DNA of 64,000 nucleotides from Ravibacter sp964559125 (GTDB lineage Bacteria > Bacteroidota > Bacteroidia > Cytophagales > Spirosomataceae): positions 124,001-188,000 of the forward strand of contig CAZLGW010000007.1 of assembly GCA_964559125.1 (NCBI GenBank). The letters run 5' to 3'. Each line of letters begins with the position of its first letter. The stretch's first letter is position 1. This document shows positions 1-8,100 of this stretch, in pieces. The notes beneath the pieces are model-generated. The model searched no databases. It saw nothing but the letters and a program-made list of their open reading frames with translations, and had not been told where the DNA came from. A program made the position numbers and the translations under genes.

Positions 1-1868
1 AGCATATGGGATGTAGCCACAAACTGGTGGAAATCCTCCAGCTTCACCCGTTGCCGCCTGGGTTCCGACATCATTTTCCGGAACGCATCGGAAACGTTGG
101 CCAGGGCAATAATGGCTCCCTTCCTGTGATGTTTCAGAAGAGAAAGATCGGTCTCTTTCCCGGAAAACACAGAAGACACTGCTTCAAAATAATGCTGGTT
201 AGATTCCAGCGCCTCCTGTACGGTTTTATTGAGCGTTGACGATTCCCAGGAAGGCAGCACAAACATGGAGAAAAGATATGCGATGGCAGAACCTATCGCC
301 GTGTCGGTAATCCGGTCGACGAGCACCTCCCCTATTATCTGGGAATTCAGGAAATAGAAACCGATTACAACGTAAATAGTGATTGCTGCCGAAGCCACAA
401 AATAATTGGTTTTCAGGAAGGTATAGGCCATTATCATCGCTATCATCATCAGCACAAAGAGCCCTGTATCGCTGCTTACCAGGTAAATTGCCAGGAATCC
501 CAGGGTTACCCCCAGGAACGTACCGGCGATACGGTAAAGGTTTCTCTGCTTGGTGATGCCGAAGGCCGGCTTCATGATGGTCACAATGGTAAGCAAAACC
601 CAGTGACTGTGGCCGATATCCCAGATAAGGGAGATGGTAAAACCGGCAACTAAAGCCAGGGTCAGCCTCAGTGCATGCCTGAAATGGGTCGACTTCAGAG
701 AAAAGTTATCGAGCAGTATTCTTGGGTTCAGGTCTTCTCTCGGCACAATACCGTCGGGGCCGGCCAGCCTTCCCAGCTCTTCAGTCCCGCTTGCCTCATA
801 CCTTGTAAAGAGATGCAGCTTCTTTACCCTTTCGGTAATATCCCTCATACTGAGCAGCACCTGCTTCAGCATGATAAAATCTTCCACATTTTCCTGGGTC
901 ATTCTCACCGAGCGAAACCGGTAGAATGCGAGCTCACACTTATGAAAACCTTCTGCAAGGTCGCGGTTCGAGGTAGATACGGCCCCTGCCTGAACTGCAA
1001 CGCCTATATGCTGCACTTCTTCCGCCAGCCAGTTAATATAGATACCGAAGATCCTGAGAATTTTAGTATCCCCGAATACCTTGACGAGATGCCGGTAGTC
1101 CTGCTGTGAATTCAGTATCTGCTCGAAAAGATCCAGGCTGTCGAGGTACATCAGTACGAGCGTCCGGCCTTTATTGCTGGAATCTCTGACCATTTGCCGC
1201 GTTTTGAAAACAACCTCTCTCAAAACTTCGTGGTTTTCCTTCAGGGCTACCTGCAAAGGCACCATCTTGTCGTATAGCTGGCCAAACCTGGGGTTAGGCA
1301 TATAAAACTTCGCCTTTACCGACAGCAGTTCTCCGAGTAGAACCAGGTTTTCTCCCATCAGCTGCTGGGCAGGCTGATAAGGCAGCAGACCGGCAGACAG
1401 CATGAAAACCAGGAAGTACCAGAAACCTCCCGCCATGAAAAACAATACATGCTGGTATATCTTTCCCTCGGCGGGACCCTCATTAAGCGTGAAAATAAAT
1501 ACCAGCAGGCTGATGGTACCCACAGCATTAGCCCGGTTGCCATAGACGCCGATCATCGTGTAAAAAAAACCGAAAACGATAATGGCCAGGTAGGTCAGCG
1601 CCATGTAAGGCTGGAACCAGATCGAGACAAGCCCTGAAAAAAAAGTAAAGAAAATCGTGATCAGCAGTGTGTTCCTGCGCCGGTTAAGCGGTCCGGGGTT
1701 ATCCACAACCCCGACAAACAATGTCCCCAGCGCAAACGGTATCATGGTTTCCAGCATACCATAATGCTGAAAAACCAGGCAAGGTATGAGGGTAGCCAGT
1801 GTCAGGCGGACACCGGATGCAAGATATTGACTGTGAACGAATTTACTGAACCCATCCAGGTAATACAT
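1..1868 (-). CDS. FUSC/YccS-family inner-membrane protein, 3' end cut off by window
   Basis: The reading frame stays open from an ATG at 1868 (MYYLDGFSKF) down to base 1, about 622 residues, so the C-terminus is missing. Two clusters of hydrophobic segments lie roughly at residues 20-150 and 395-520, separated by a long soluble stretch. This is the duplicated membrane-soluble-membrane plan of the FUSC/YccS/aromatic-acid-exporter family. The second membrane block holds WVLLTIVTIMKP followed by a QR-N-YRIAGTFLG stretch, the most typical family signature. Known members are inner-membrane proteins, some of them exporters of aromatic acids or fusaric acid; the substrate here cannot be read from sequence. 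It may be co-transcribed with the 49-residue gene upstream (1999-2148). A 9-bp perfect inverted repeat lies about 50 bp before its start. Confidence 0.85.
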   Translation of the reverse strand, partial: MYYLDGFSKFVHSQYLASGVRLTLATLIPCLVFQHYGMLETMIPFALGTLFVGVVDNPGPLNRRRNTLLITIFFTFFSGLVSIWFQPYMALTYLAIIVFGFFYTMIGVYGNRANAVGTISLLVFIFTLNEGPAEGKIYQHVLFFMAGGFWYFLVFMLSAGLLPYQPAQQLMGENLVLLGELLSVKAKFYMPNPRFGQLYDKMVPLQVALKENHEVLREVVFKTRQMVRDSSNKGRTLVLMYLDSLDLFEQILNSQQDYRHLVKVFGDTKILRIFGIYINWLAEEVQHIGVAVQAGAVSTSNRDLAEGFHKCELAFYRFRSVRMTQENVEDFIMLKQVLLSMRDITERVKKLHLFTRYEASGTEELGRLAGPDGIVPREDLNPRILLDNFSLKSTHFRHALRLTLALVAGFTISLIWDIGHSHWVLLTIVTIMKPAFGITKQRNLYRIAGTFLGVTLGFLAIYLVSSDTGLFVLMMIAMIMAYTFLKTNYFVASAAITIYVVIGFYFLNSQIIGEVLVDRITDTAIGSAIAYLFSMFVLPSWESSTLNKTVQEALESNQHYFEAVSSVFSGKETDLSLLKHHRKGAIIALANVSDAFRKMMSEPRRQRVKLEDFHQFVATSHM

Positions 1869-1918
1869 AGCTACGCTGACTTACGAGCACAATACTACCT
1901 CATTTGAGCGAAATTGCC

Positions 1919-1940
1919 AGCTATTTTGAGTAAAATAGCT
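1919..1940. promoter_or_regulatory. Perfect 9-bp inverted repeat upstream of the FUSC gene
   Basis: AGCTATTTT and AAAATAGCT flank a GAGT spacer. The site is in the 130-bp gap between the small membrane-protein gene (stop at 1999) and the FUSC start (1868). Read as RNA on the minus strand it has no T-run after it, so a dyad operator is at least as likely as a terminator. No binding protein is suggested by neighbours. Confidence 0.35.
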
Positions 1941-1998
1941 GTATGAAAGGACCCCGGAAAACGGGGCGATGTTCAGCATCAGAGCTGCGTGAACGTGA

Positions 1999-2148
1999 TC
2001 AATAAGTGCCGCTGGCCAGTATGGGTTCTACGAACTTAACCAGCAGATAGGCAGCAAGAAAAAGGAATACCCCGAATTTGATAATGGTGGAAAAAGGATA
2101 GGTTTTGCGTTTCTCAGTTTTACGGTAGTAGTTGAGGTCGGCGTACAT
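1999..2148 (-). CDS. Small single-span membrane protein, 49 aa
   Basis: An ATG at 2148 opens a 49-residue frame that begins MYADLNYYRKTEKRKTYPFS, continues with a hydrophobic span (about residues 20-40, rich in F, L, V and A) and ends EPILASGTY before TGA at 1999. The basic N-terminal part before the span predicts N-in topology. I do not recognise a family. It lies between the NAD(P)H-hydrate repair gene and the FUSC gene on the same strand, so it may belong to either unit. The amphipathic basic head, single span and sensible stop argue for a real gene, but its length makes this uncertain. Confidence 0.5.
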   Translation of the reverse strand: MYADLNYYRKTEKRKTYPFSTIIKFGVFLFLAAYLLVKFVEPILASGTY

Positions 2149-2226
2149 GATCGTTAAGCATTAGAGTGGCACATATATTCTGGTGATAAAGACCTTTAAA
2201 ATATTATGCCAGTTTACGAAGCCTGG

Positions 2227-3705
2227 TTACCAGCGTAAACCCTCTATAAGATCTGACGCGATCAGCGCTTCCTCTGTCCGCCGGGCGGCCTGCCTGTCTC
2301 CCGCCTCTCCGTGCCTGTAAACTGCAAGTCTTGCAGCTATATCAGGCGCATATCCCTGTGCCAGTAAGGCCAGTATAATGCCTGTAAGTACGTCGCCGCT
2401 TCCTCCTGTTGCCATCCCCGGGTTACCTGTAGAATTGAAATAAACCTTCCCGTCGGGCAGCAAAACCGCCGTATGGGCTCCTTTGAGGCAAATGATAACC
2501 CTGTGTTTCCGGGCAAACTCACGGGCCCGGCTAATTGCCCCGAAACCGTCGCCTGACGCTCCGGCAAGCCGCTGGAATTCTTTGGGGTGCGGCGTCAGAA
2601 TGGTATTTTCAGGCAACAATTCCAGTAATTCAGGGTGTAGCGCCAATAAATTCAGGGCATCGGCATCCAGGACCATAGGTCCGGAAAAGCTCTTCAGCAA
2701 CGCTTTGAAAGCCTCCAGGGTGCCGGGATCTGTCCCGATTCCGGGCCCTACGCCTACCGCCGAATAGCCGAGGCTCTCAGGTTTCGAAACCAGGAAACTT
2801 TTTCCCGGATCTGTGATCACCATAGCTTCAGGAACGGCAACCTGCATGATCTCGTACCCGCAACCGGGAATATAAGCAGTGAGCAATCCTACGCCCGAAC
2901 GCAGGCACGCCCTGGAAGAAAGCACGGCCGCCCCCATTTTCCCGTAGCTCCCGGCAATCATAAGTGCATGACCATAAGTACCTTTATGGGAATATTTGCC
3001 TCGCTTTTTTTTGAGGTGTGGCAAATTTTCCCTGGTAGTGAGAAAGTAGTCCGAAGGCTGCTTTTCCAGGAACTCCCGGTCAAGGCCAATGTCGACTACA
3101 TTCCATTCTCCTACATGGGGATAGCACCCGGGAATGAAGAAGGACAACTTAGGTACCTGAAATGAAACGGTATAATCGGCTTTCACAATCAGGTCCTCAT
3201 CCGCATTGGCTTTATCCGTGAAAAGCCCGCTGGCTATGTCGACCGAGATGACCGTCAGGCCGGAGCCGTTGATAGCCAAAACAGCGTCAGCCAGCAATCC
3301 TCTTGCAGGACTATTGAGCCCCGTCCCCAGCAGGGCATCAATGATAATCCCGGCCGCAGGCGAGGGAAACCCGCCGGGCGACCGGACAGAGACCGGCTCC
3401 GTCAGTCCTTCAAGCCTCTGTAGGTTTATCTCGAAATCGGGCGTACCCGATTCCCGGTGTTCGGCAATAAAAACTTTTACCGAATTGCCCCGTCCGATAA
3501 GCATTCTGGCAATGGCCAGCCCGTCGCCTCCATTATTCCCTTTCCCACAAAAGATGGTATATTCATGCTCTTCGTCAAATTTGCACAAAAGCCATTGTAC
3601 GAATGCCTTTGCGGCCCGCTCCATCAGGTCGACAGACGACACAGGCTCGTTTAGGATGGTATAGGCGTCAAGTTCTCTTATCTGTGCTGCCGAAAGTATT
3701 TTCAT
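2227..3705 (-). CDS. nnr: Bifunctional NAD(P)H-hydrate epimerase / ADP-dependent NAD(P)H-hydrate dehydratase
   Basis: A 492-residue protein with two fused domains. The N-terminal epimerase (YjeF_N/NnrE, about residues 1-215) carries the GKGNNGGDGLAIAR motif and an ALLGTGL segment. The C-terminal ribokinase-like dehydratase (NnrD, about 225-490) carries HKGTYGHALMIAGS, VGPGIGTD, LDADALNLL, LTPHPKEF and the nucleotide-site GMATGGSGDVLTG. The family repairs hydrated NADH and NADPH: the epimerase interconverts R and S forms, and the dehydratase restores the cofactor using ADP. Length and domain order match the usual fused bacterial enzyme. The ATG at 3705 gives the family start (MKILSAAQIRELD). 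The gene is divergent from the ATPase operon, with 231 bp between the two starts. Confidence 0.95.
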   Translation of the reverse strand: MKILSAAQIRELDAYTILNEPVSSVDLMERAAKAFVQWLLCKFDEEHEYTIFCGKGNNGGDGLAIARMLIGRGNSVKVFIAEHRESGTPDFEINLQRLEGLTEPVSVRSPGGFPSPAAGIIIDALLGTGLNSPARGLLADAVLAINGSGLTVISVDIASGLFTDKANADEDLIVKADYTVSFQVPKLSFFIPGCYPHVGEWNVVDIGLDREFLEKQPSDYFLTTRENLPHLKKKRGKYSHKGTYGHALMIAGSYGKMGAAVLSSRACLRSGVGLLTAYIPGCGYEIMQVAVPEAMVITDPGKSFLVSKPESLGYSAVGVGPGIGTDPGTLEAFKALLKSFSGPMVLDADALNLLALHPELLELLPENTILTPHPKEFQRLAGASGDGFGAISRAREFARKHRVIICLKGAHTAVLLPDGKVYFNSTGNPGMATGGSGDVLTGIILALLAQGYAPDIAARLAVYRHGEAGDRQAARRTEEALIASDLIEGLRW

Positions 3706-3840
3706 AGGGTTAAAATTAATGTGTTAATGCGACAATGCGAGGATATGAATTGCATAATTCCCATCTAAACTAAAAACATTCCGGCTTTATGATAAAAATC
3801 AGTTTTCAAAAAACTTTGATTTTCCGGGAAATCCGCTTTT

Positions 3841-3869
3841 TTTGTACATATACAAGTTTAGTACATAAG
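3841..3869 (+). promoter_or_regulatory. Candidate promoter of the N-ATPase operon
   Basis: TTTG at 3841-3844 and TACATAAG at 3862-3869 are separated by 17 bp. This resembles the Bacteroidota pattern (TTTG near -33 and TAnnTTTG near -7), with two mismatches in the second box. It lies in the 231-bp divergent gap between nnr and atpD. A TTGTA-CATA-TACAA dyad overlaps the upstream box and could be an operator. The rest of the gap holds a unit (3722-3738) of the kind 'gtTAATGCGACAATGCGAgg' and nothing else I recognise. Confidence 0.35.
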
Positions 3870-3936
3870 CCACGTGCGACAATTCCGCCCTTTTTCCTCC
3901 GGAGCTGACGGTGGGCGATGACAATGCTGGAAAGTT

Positions 3937-5316
3937 ATGCTTAAATCCCAGAATTACGGGAAAATAACGGCTATCAGGGGTAGCGTGATCGATATCACGT
4001 TTTCAGAATCTTTGCCACCCATTAACTCCCTGCTTAAAACAGAAGGCGATTACGGTGAAATACCTGTCGAAGTAATGTCCCACCTCGATGAAAAGAGGGT
4101 GAGGGGTATCGCCATGGTACCGACCGACGGCCTGGCAAGAGGGAGGGAAGTCATCGATACCGGTTCGCCGGCCAGGATACCGGTGGGTCCGGCTACCCTG
4201 GGTCATATGTTCAATGTGTTCGGTAACGCGTTGGATGATTATCTTCTTCCCGAAGATACACCCACGCGCAGCATCCATCAGTCGTCGCCTCCCATTAACC
4301 ATCTTGCCACGCATACCGAAGTTTTTGAAACCGGTATCAAGGCGATCGATGTGCTGGTACCGCTCGAAAAAGGAGGGAAAGCCGGCCTGTTCGGCGGCGC
4401 TGGAGTCGGCAAGACAGTACTACTGACGGAGATGATCCACAATATGGCCGGGAAGCACAAAGGGGTAAGCCTGTTCTGCGGCATCGGCGAAAGAAGCCGG
4501 GAGGGGTATGAACTTTACCACGAAATGAAAGACGCGGGCGTACTTCCCGATATGACCATGTTCTTCGGGCAGATGAACGAACCGCCCGGCGCCCGTTTCC
4601 GCATAGGGCACGCGGCGCTATCGGTCGCCGAGTATTTCAGGGACGAGGAGAGACGCGATGTGCTTTTGCTCATCGATAACATATTCCGCTTTATCCAGGC
4701 AGGAATGGAGGTGTCGGGGCTGATGGGAAAAATGCCTTCGCGGCTGGGCTATCAACCCACCATGGCCACCGAGATATCGCAGTTGCAGGAGCGCATAGCC
4801 AACACGGATACGGGCGCCATCACGTCTATCCAGGCGGTCTACGTACCGGCCGACGATATGACCGATCCGGCGGCCGTACATACGTTTTCTCATTTATCGG
4901 CTTCCATTATCCTGTCACGAAAGCGGGCCGCCGAGGGCTTGTACCCTGCTATCGACCTGCTCCAGTCCAACTCGCGCATGGCTTCTCCCGGGGTAATCGG
5001 GCGAAGGCATTATGACCTCGCAAAAGAGATCAGGGCTACGCTGGCCAAGTATGAAGAGCTTAAGGATATCATTGCCATGCTCGGGATGGAACAGCTCTCC
5101 CAGGAAGACCTCAACCTGGTAAACAAGTCGAGAAAACTGGAGCGCTTTCTCACGCAACCCTTTTTTACCACCGAGCAGTTCAGCGGAACACCCGGCAAAA
5201 CCGTAGCCCTTGCCGACGCACTTGACGGATGCGAAAGGATTTTGCGCAATGAATTCAAAAACTATCCGGAAAATGCCTTCTATATGATAGGCACGATCGA
5301 CGACATAAAACAATGA
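3937..5316 (+). CDS. atpD: N-type ATP synthase subunit beta
   Basis: A 459-residue F1 catalytic subunit. It shows the beta-barrel start, the Walker A loop GGAGVGKTVLL (about residues 154-164), the GIGERSREGYELY segment with the catalytic glutamate, and the Walker B region LLLIDNIFRF. The wording of these motifs (GERSREG rather than GERTREG) and the gene order around it fit the N-ATPase branch rather than the housekeeping F-ATPase. The gene opens the operon atpDCQRBEFAG, and its stop overlaps the atpC start by 4 bp. In the complex it alternates with alpha in the cytoplasmic hexamer and hydrolyses or makes ATP. A candidate promoter lies about 70 bp upstream. Confidence 0.95.
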   Translation: MLKSQNYGKITAIRGSVIDITFSESLPPINSLLKTEGDYGEIPVEVMSHLDEKRVRGIAMVPTDGLARGREVIDTGSPARIPVGPATLGHMFNVFGNALDDYLLPEDTPTRSIHQSSPPINHLATHTEVFETGIKAIDVLVPLEKGGKAGLFGGAGVGKTVLLTEMIHNMAGKHKGVSLFCGIGERSREGYELYHEMKDAGVLPDMTMFFGQMNEPPGARFRIGHAALSVAEYFRDEERRDVLLLIDNIFRFIQAGMEVSGLMGKMPSRLGYQPTMATEISQLQERIANTDTGAITSIQAVYVPADDMTDPAAVHTFSHLSASIILSRKRAAEGLYPAIDLLQSNSRMASPGVIGRRHYDLAKEIRATLAKYEELKDIIAMLGMEQLSQEDLNLVNKSRKLERFLTQPFFTTEQFSGTPGKTVALADALDGCERILRNEFKNYPENAFYMIGTIDDIKQ

Positions 5317-5720
5317 CAGGACAGAACGCCATGCGATTGAGTATTTTCCTGCCGCAGGAAGTGTTCCTCGGCCCGGAAGATATACTGAGTCTCCAGGTCC
5401 CTGCTGTTTCCGGGTCTATGGGATTCCTGCCACAACGGCTGGACTGCGTGGTTGCGCTGGCTGCGGGTCTGCTCATTTACCGCGATATGAACGGGGACGA
5501 GCACTTTGTAGCAATAGACCAGGGTATACTCACCAAAGCCGGAGACCAGGTAACTGCTGCCGTTAGAAATGCCGTTGCAGGCAATGATCTGGGTGAACTT
5601 CACCTGAAAATCGACGAGCAGTTCAGGAACATCGACGAGGAAGAAAAAAAAGTACGGCAGGTAATGTCACAACTGGAAACCGGCTTTATCAGGAACTTTG
5701 AACGTTTGACGAAAAAATAG
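5313..5720 (+). CDS. atpC: N-type ATP synthase subunit epsilon
   Basis: A 135-residue protein whose first 80 residues read as the epsilon beta-sandwich (MRLSIFLPQEVFLG, VSGSMGFLPQRLDCVVAL, LLIYRDMNGDEHFVAIDQGIL). A short helical tail rich in E and K follows. Epsilon is part of the rotor stalk and couples gamma to the c ring. The start overlaps the atpD stop in an ATGA junction, which implies translational coupling. An alternative start six codons in (MRLSIF) is possible and would remove MTGQNA. The assignment rests on the fold pattern and on operon position. Confidence 0.88.
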   Translation: MTGQNAMRLSIFLPQEVFLGPEDILSLQVPAVSGSMGFLPQRLDCVVALAAGLLIYRDMNGDEHFVAIDQGILTKAGDQVTAAVRNAVAGNDLGELHLKIDEQFRNIDEEEKKVRQVMSQLETGFIRNFERLTKK

Positions 5721-5737
5721 GCCGTGAGGTAAACGTA

Positions 5738-6052
5738 ATGGCAGACAAACCCGAATCCTTTTCCGACAGGATCAAGGAAATAGAACAGCGAAAGCTGAGA
5801 TCGAGGCAAAACCCTAAAAGAAGTATCTGGCTCGGATTGGGTACTATGGGGATCGTCGGTTGGTCTGTAGCCGTGCCACTCCTGCTCGGGACAGCCCTCG
5901 GCTGGTGGCTGGACAAGACCTTCCCGCAGCATTTTTCATGGACGCTGACTTTCATGATAGGCGGCCTGATGCTCGGATGCGTCATCGCTTACCAGTGGCT
6001 TGATGAAGAAAACAAGGATATTAACAAAGAAAACACGCATAAGAATGACTGA
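5738..6052 (+). CDS. atpQ: N-ATPase accessory membrane protein AtpQ (AtpI / ATPase gene 1 type)
   Basis: A 104-residue protein with a charged N-terminal head (DRIKEIEQRKLRSRQNPKRS) and two transmembrane spans at about residues 38-60 and 67-87. The GTALGWWLDK segment is typical of AtpI-like proteins. In N-ATPase operons the third gene encodes such a protein, named AtpQ. AtpI proteins are proposed to help c-ring assembly or supply magnesium, and that is only an analogy here. The C-terminal tail is acidic and lysine-rich. Its last 8 bp overlap the atpR start at 6045, which supports tight coupling. Confidence 0.88.
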   Translation: MADKPESFSDRIKEIEQRKLRSRQNPKRSIWLGLGTMGIVGWSVAVPLLLGTALGWWLDKTFPQHFSWTLTFMIGGLMLGCVIAYQWLDEENKDINKENTHKND

Positions 6053-6344
6053 ATGGCTTGAATTATTGGGCGTCTTTGTCGCCGGCATCCTCAGCGGAGT
6101 CCTGTTTTTCGGCGGATTGTGGTATACAGTGAGAAAAGGAGTAAGGTTAAAGAATCCCTTTTTCCTGTTTGCAGGTTCCTTTATTGTCCGCACGGCTGTT
6201 ACCATGGCTATTTTCTATTACGTATCGGGCGGCAGCTGGCAAAGGGTCCTGATATGCACCGCCGGTTTTATGGCAGCCCGTTTCGCAGTTATGACGGTCA
6301 CCAGGAAACCCGGTTCTGCCGGGACTCCGGTTCAAAAACTGTAA
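6045..6344 (+). CDS. atpR: N-ATPase accessory membrane protein AtpR
   Basis: A 99-residue protein starting MTEWLELLGVFVAGILSG. Three transmembrane spans are visible (about residues 6-27, 37-57 and 63-82), with a GGLWYTVRKG turn between the first two. This matches AtpR, the small membrane protein found fourth in N-ATPase operons. Its role is not established; assembly of the membrane sector is the usual proposal. I chose the ATG at 6045, which overlaps the atpQ stop, over an in-frame upstream ATG at 6000. The upstream start would add a basic, hydrophilic leader lying wholly within atpQ. Confidence 0.82.
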   Translation: MTEWLELLGVFVAGILSGVLFFGGLWYTVRKGVRLKNPFFLFAGSFIVRTAVTMAIFYYVSGGSWQRVLICTAGFMAARFAVMTVTRKPGSAGTPVQKL

Positions 6345-6362
6345 ATTACAAATCCTGTCGAG

Positions 6363-7028
6363 ATGAACATTACCCCCGACCAGATCATCTACTGGAGTTA
6401 CGAGAACATCAGAATCAATAACACCCTGGTAACAACCTGGGCGATTATGATCCTCCTGACAGGGGTTTCCTGGCTGATTACGCGCAATATCCACCCCGAT
6501 AAACCGGTAGACGGCAAGCAGGGGGTACTGGAGATGATATTGATCACCCTTAATGAGCAGATCAGCGAGGCAGGACTGCAGAACCCGGCGAGGTACCTGC
6601 CTTTCCTGGGAACACTCTTTCTTTTCATAGCAATCGCCAATATTGCGACCATATTTCCCGGGTACCGGGCTCCTACCGGCTCGCTTTCTACCACCGCCGC
6701 CCTGGCTTTCTGCGTTTTCCTGGCAGTGCCCTTTTACAACATCTATGACATGGGGCTTAAGGCATACCTGAAAACCTATTTCAGCCCGAATCCCCTTATG
6801 GCGCCTTTTAATATCATCGGCGAATTTACCAGGACCCTGTCGCTGTCGTTCCGCCTGTTCGGCAACATCATGAGCGGGGAGATCATCATCAGCATCCTGC
6901 TCAGCCTGACACCGTTTTTCTTTCCTGTTATTATGAGTTTATTCGGTCTCCTGACCGGTTTTATACAAGCTTATATTTTTGCAATCCTGGCTACGGTCTA
7001 CATCGCCGCGGCTTCAAAAAATAATTAA
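6363..7028 (+). CDS. atpB: N-type ATP synthase subunit a
   Basis: A 221-residue polytopic membrane protein. The decisive motif is TRTLSLSFRLFGNIMSGEI (around residues 155-173), which contains the conserved arginine of subunit a that faces the c ring and is needed for ion translocation. A TIFPGYRAPTGSLSTT loop and a C-terminal span (GFIQAYIFAILATVYIAAAS) also match the family. It forms the two half-channels of the stator beside the c ring. Spacing to atpR is 18 bp and to atpE 22 bp. Confidence 0.93.
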   Translation: MNITPDQIIYWSYENIRINNTLVTTWAIMILLTGVSWLITRNIHPDKPVDGKQGVLEMILITLNEQISEAGLQNPARYLPFLGTLFLFIAIANIATIFPGYRAPTGSLSTTAALAFCVFLAVPFYNIYDMGLKAYLKTYFSPNPLMAPFNIIGEFTRTLSLSFRLFGNIMSGEIIISILLSLTPFFFPVIMSLFGLLTGFIQAYIFAILATVYIAAASKNN

Positions 7029-7050
7029 AACCAAACAGAATCACTATTTT

Positions 7051-7320
7051 ATGGATACCTTATCACTTATCGCAATAGCTTCGATCGTGACAGCCGGCAT
7101 CACCACAGCCATAGGCGTAATAGCCCCATCGCTGGGAGAAGGACGCTCGGTAGCTTCGGCAATGCAGGCGATAGCCCAGCAGCCTGACGCCTCACCTACT
7201 ATTACCCGTACTTTATTTGTGGGGTTGGCTATGATCGAATCTTCGGGTATTTACTGTTTTGTGATTTCTATGATACTCATTTTCGCCAACCCTTTCTGGA
7301 ATCATTTTGCAGGAAACTAA
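7051..7320 (+). CDS. atpE: N-type ATP synthase subunit c (rotor ring)
   Basis: An 89-residue two-helix hairpin. I chose the ATG at 7051 (MDTLSLIAIAS); an upstream in-frame ATG at 6979 lies inside atpB and adds a polar leader. Helix 1 contains APSLGEGRS with Glu30, and helix 2 contains GLAMIESSGIYCF with Glu63, Ser64 and Tyr68. N-type c subunits characteristically carry one carboxylate in each helix. The helix-2 E-S-x-x-x-Y pattern resembles the sodium ligands of Na+-dependent c rings, but the helix-1 carboxylate is also found in proton-type N-ATPases, so the ion cannot be decided from sequence. Confidence 0.94.
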   Translation: MDTLSLIAIASIVTAGITTAIGVIAPSLGEGRSVASAMQAIAQQPDASPTITRTLFVGLAMIESSGIYCFVISMILIFANPFWNHFAGN

Positions 7321-7332
7321 AAAATCCGGAAT

Positions 7333-8079
7333 ATGCTGATAGACTGGTTTACTGTTGCGGCGCAGGTCGTCAACTTTATCATACTGGCCTTGCTTCTCCG
7401 GCGGTTTCTCTACCGTCCGGTGGCAGAAGCCATAGCCGGCAGAAAGAAGAAAATTGCCGATGAGCTGGCTGCTGCAGATGCCGTCAGGCAGGAAGCCATT
7501 CAAATAAAAGCTTCGTACGAAGAAAAGAGCCGGCAACTGGAGGCCCAACGCCTTGAAATGCTGGCTGCTGCCCGCAAAGAAGCCGACGAAGAAAAGGTCC
7601 TGCTGATGGAGGAAGTCCGGAAAGAAACGGAAGAAGAGCGGCATAAGCTCGTCAGGGCTTTCAGAGACGACCGTGAACTGATCCGCAACCAGATATCCCG
7701 TATGGCCCGGGAAGAGGTTTTTACCATTGCCCGGAAAACACTCACCGATCTGGCCTCCCACAGCCTGGAGACTTATATATTCGATGAGTTTCTAAAACAC
7801 CTCGAGGCTCCTGATGCGCTTCAGCAGCAGCAATACAGGCAGATGCTCATTTCCGGTCCCCGGGTTTTCGTGGTCAGGACGGCGTTCGGCCTGACGGCAG
7901 CGCAACAGAAAGCTATTTCAAAAGCGTTGAACCACCTGCTTGACTCTAACCCCGTCACTCCCTCGTTTGAAATCAAGCCCGAACTGATCTGCGGAGTGGA
8001 AGTACAGATCAACGATTACAGGCTGGAGTGGCATATATCCGGCTATCTTCATGAAATAGGTACGATCGATGTTGAATAG
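7333..8079 (+). CDS. atpF: N-type ATP synthase subunit b with C-terminal delta-like domain
   Basis: A 248-residue protein. One N-terminal transmembrane span (about residues 5-22) leads into a long charged helix, about residues 35-130, rich in E, K, R, A and Q. This is the peripheral stalk of a b subunit. Residues about 165-248 (VFVVRTAFGLTAAQQKAISKAL through ICGVEVQIND) resemble the C-terminal part of subunit delta. N-ATPase operons have no separate delta gene, and a b subunit of this length with such a tail is usual for them. It links the membrane sector to the alpha-beta head. Confidence 0.9.
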   Translation: MLIDWFTVAAQVVNFIILALLLRRFLYRPVAEAIAGRKKKIADELAAADAVRQEAIQIKASYEEKSRQLEAQRLEMLAAARKEADEEKVLLMEEVRKETEEERHKLVRAFRDDRELIRNQISRMAREEVFTIARKTLTDLASHSLETYIFDEFLKHLEAPDALQQQQYRQMLISGPRVFVVRTAFGLTAAQQKAISKALNHLLDSNPVTPSFEIKPELICGVEVQINDYRLEWHISGYLHEIGTIDVE

Positions 8080-8100
8080 CTCAACTCCCAGCTTAGAAAT

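Noticed and set aside
675..1109. 144-aa open frame on the plus strand
   Set aside because: It lies opposite the well-supported FUSC coding frame on the minus strand and has no recognisable protein features.
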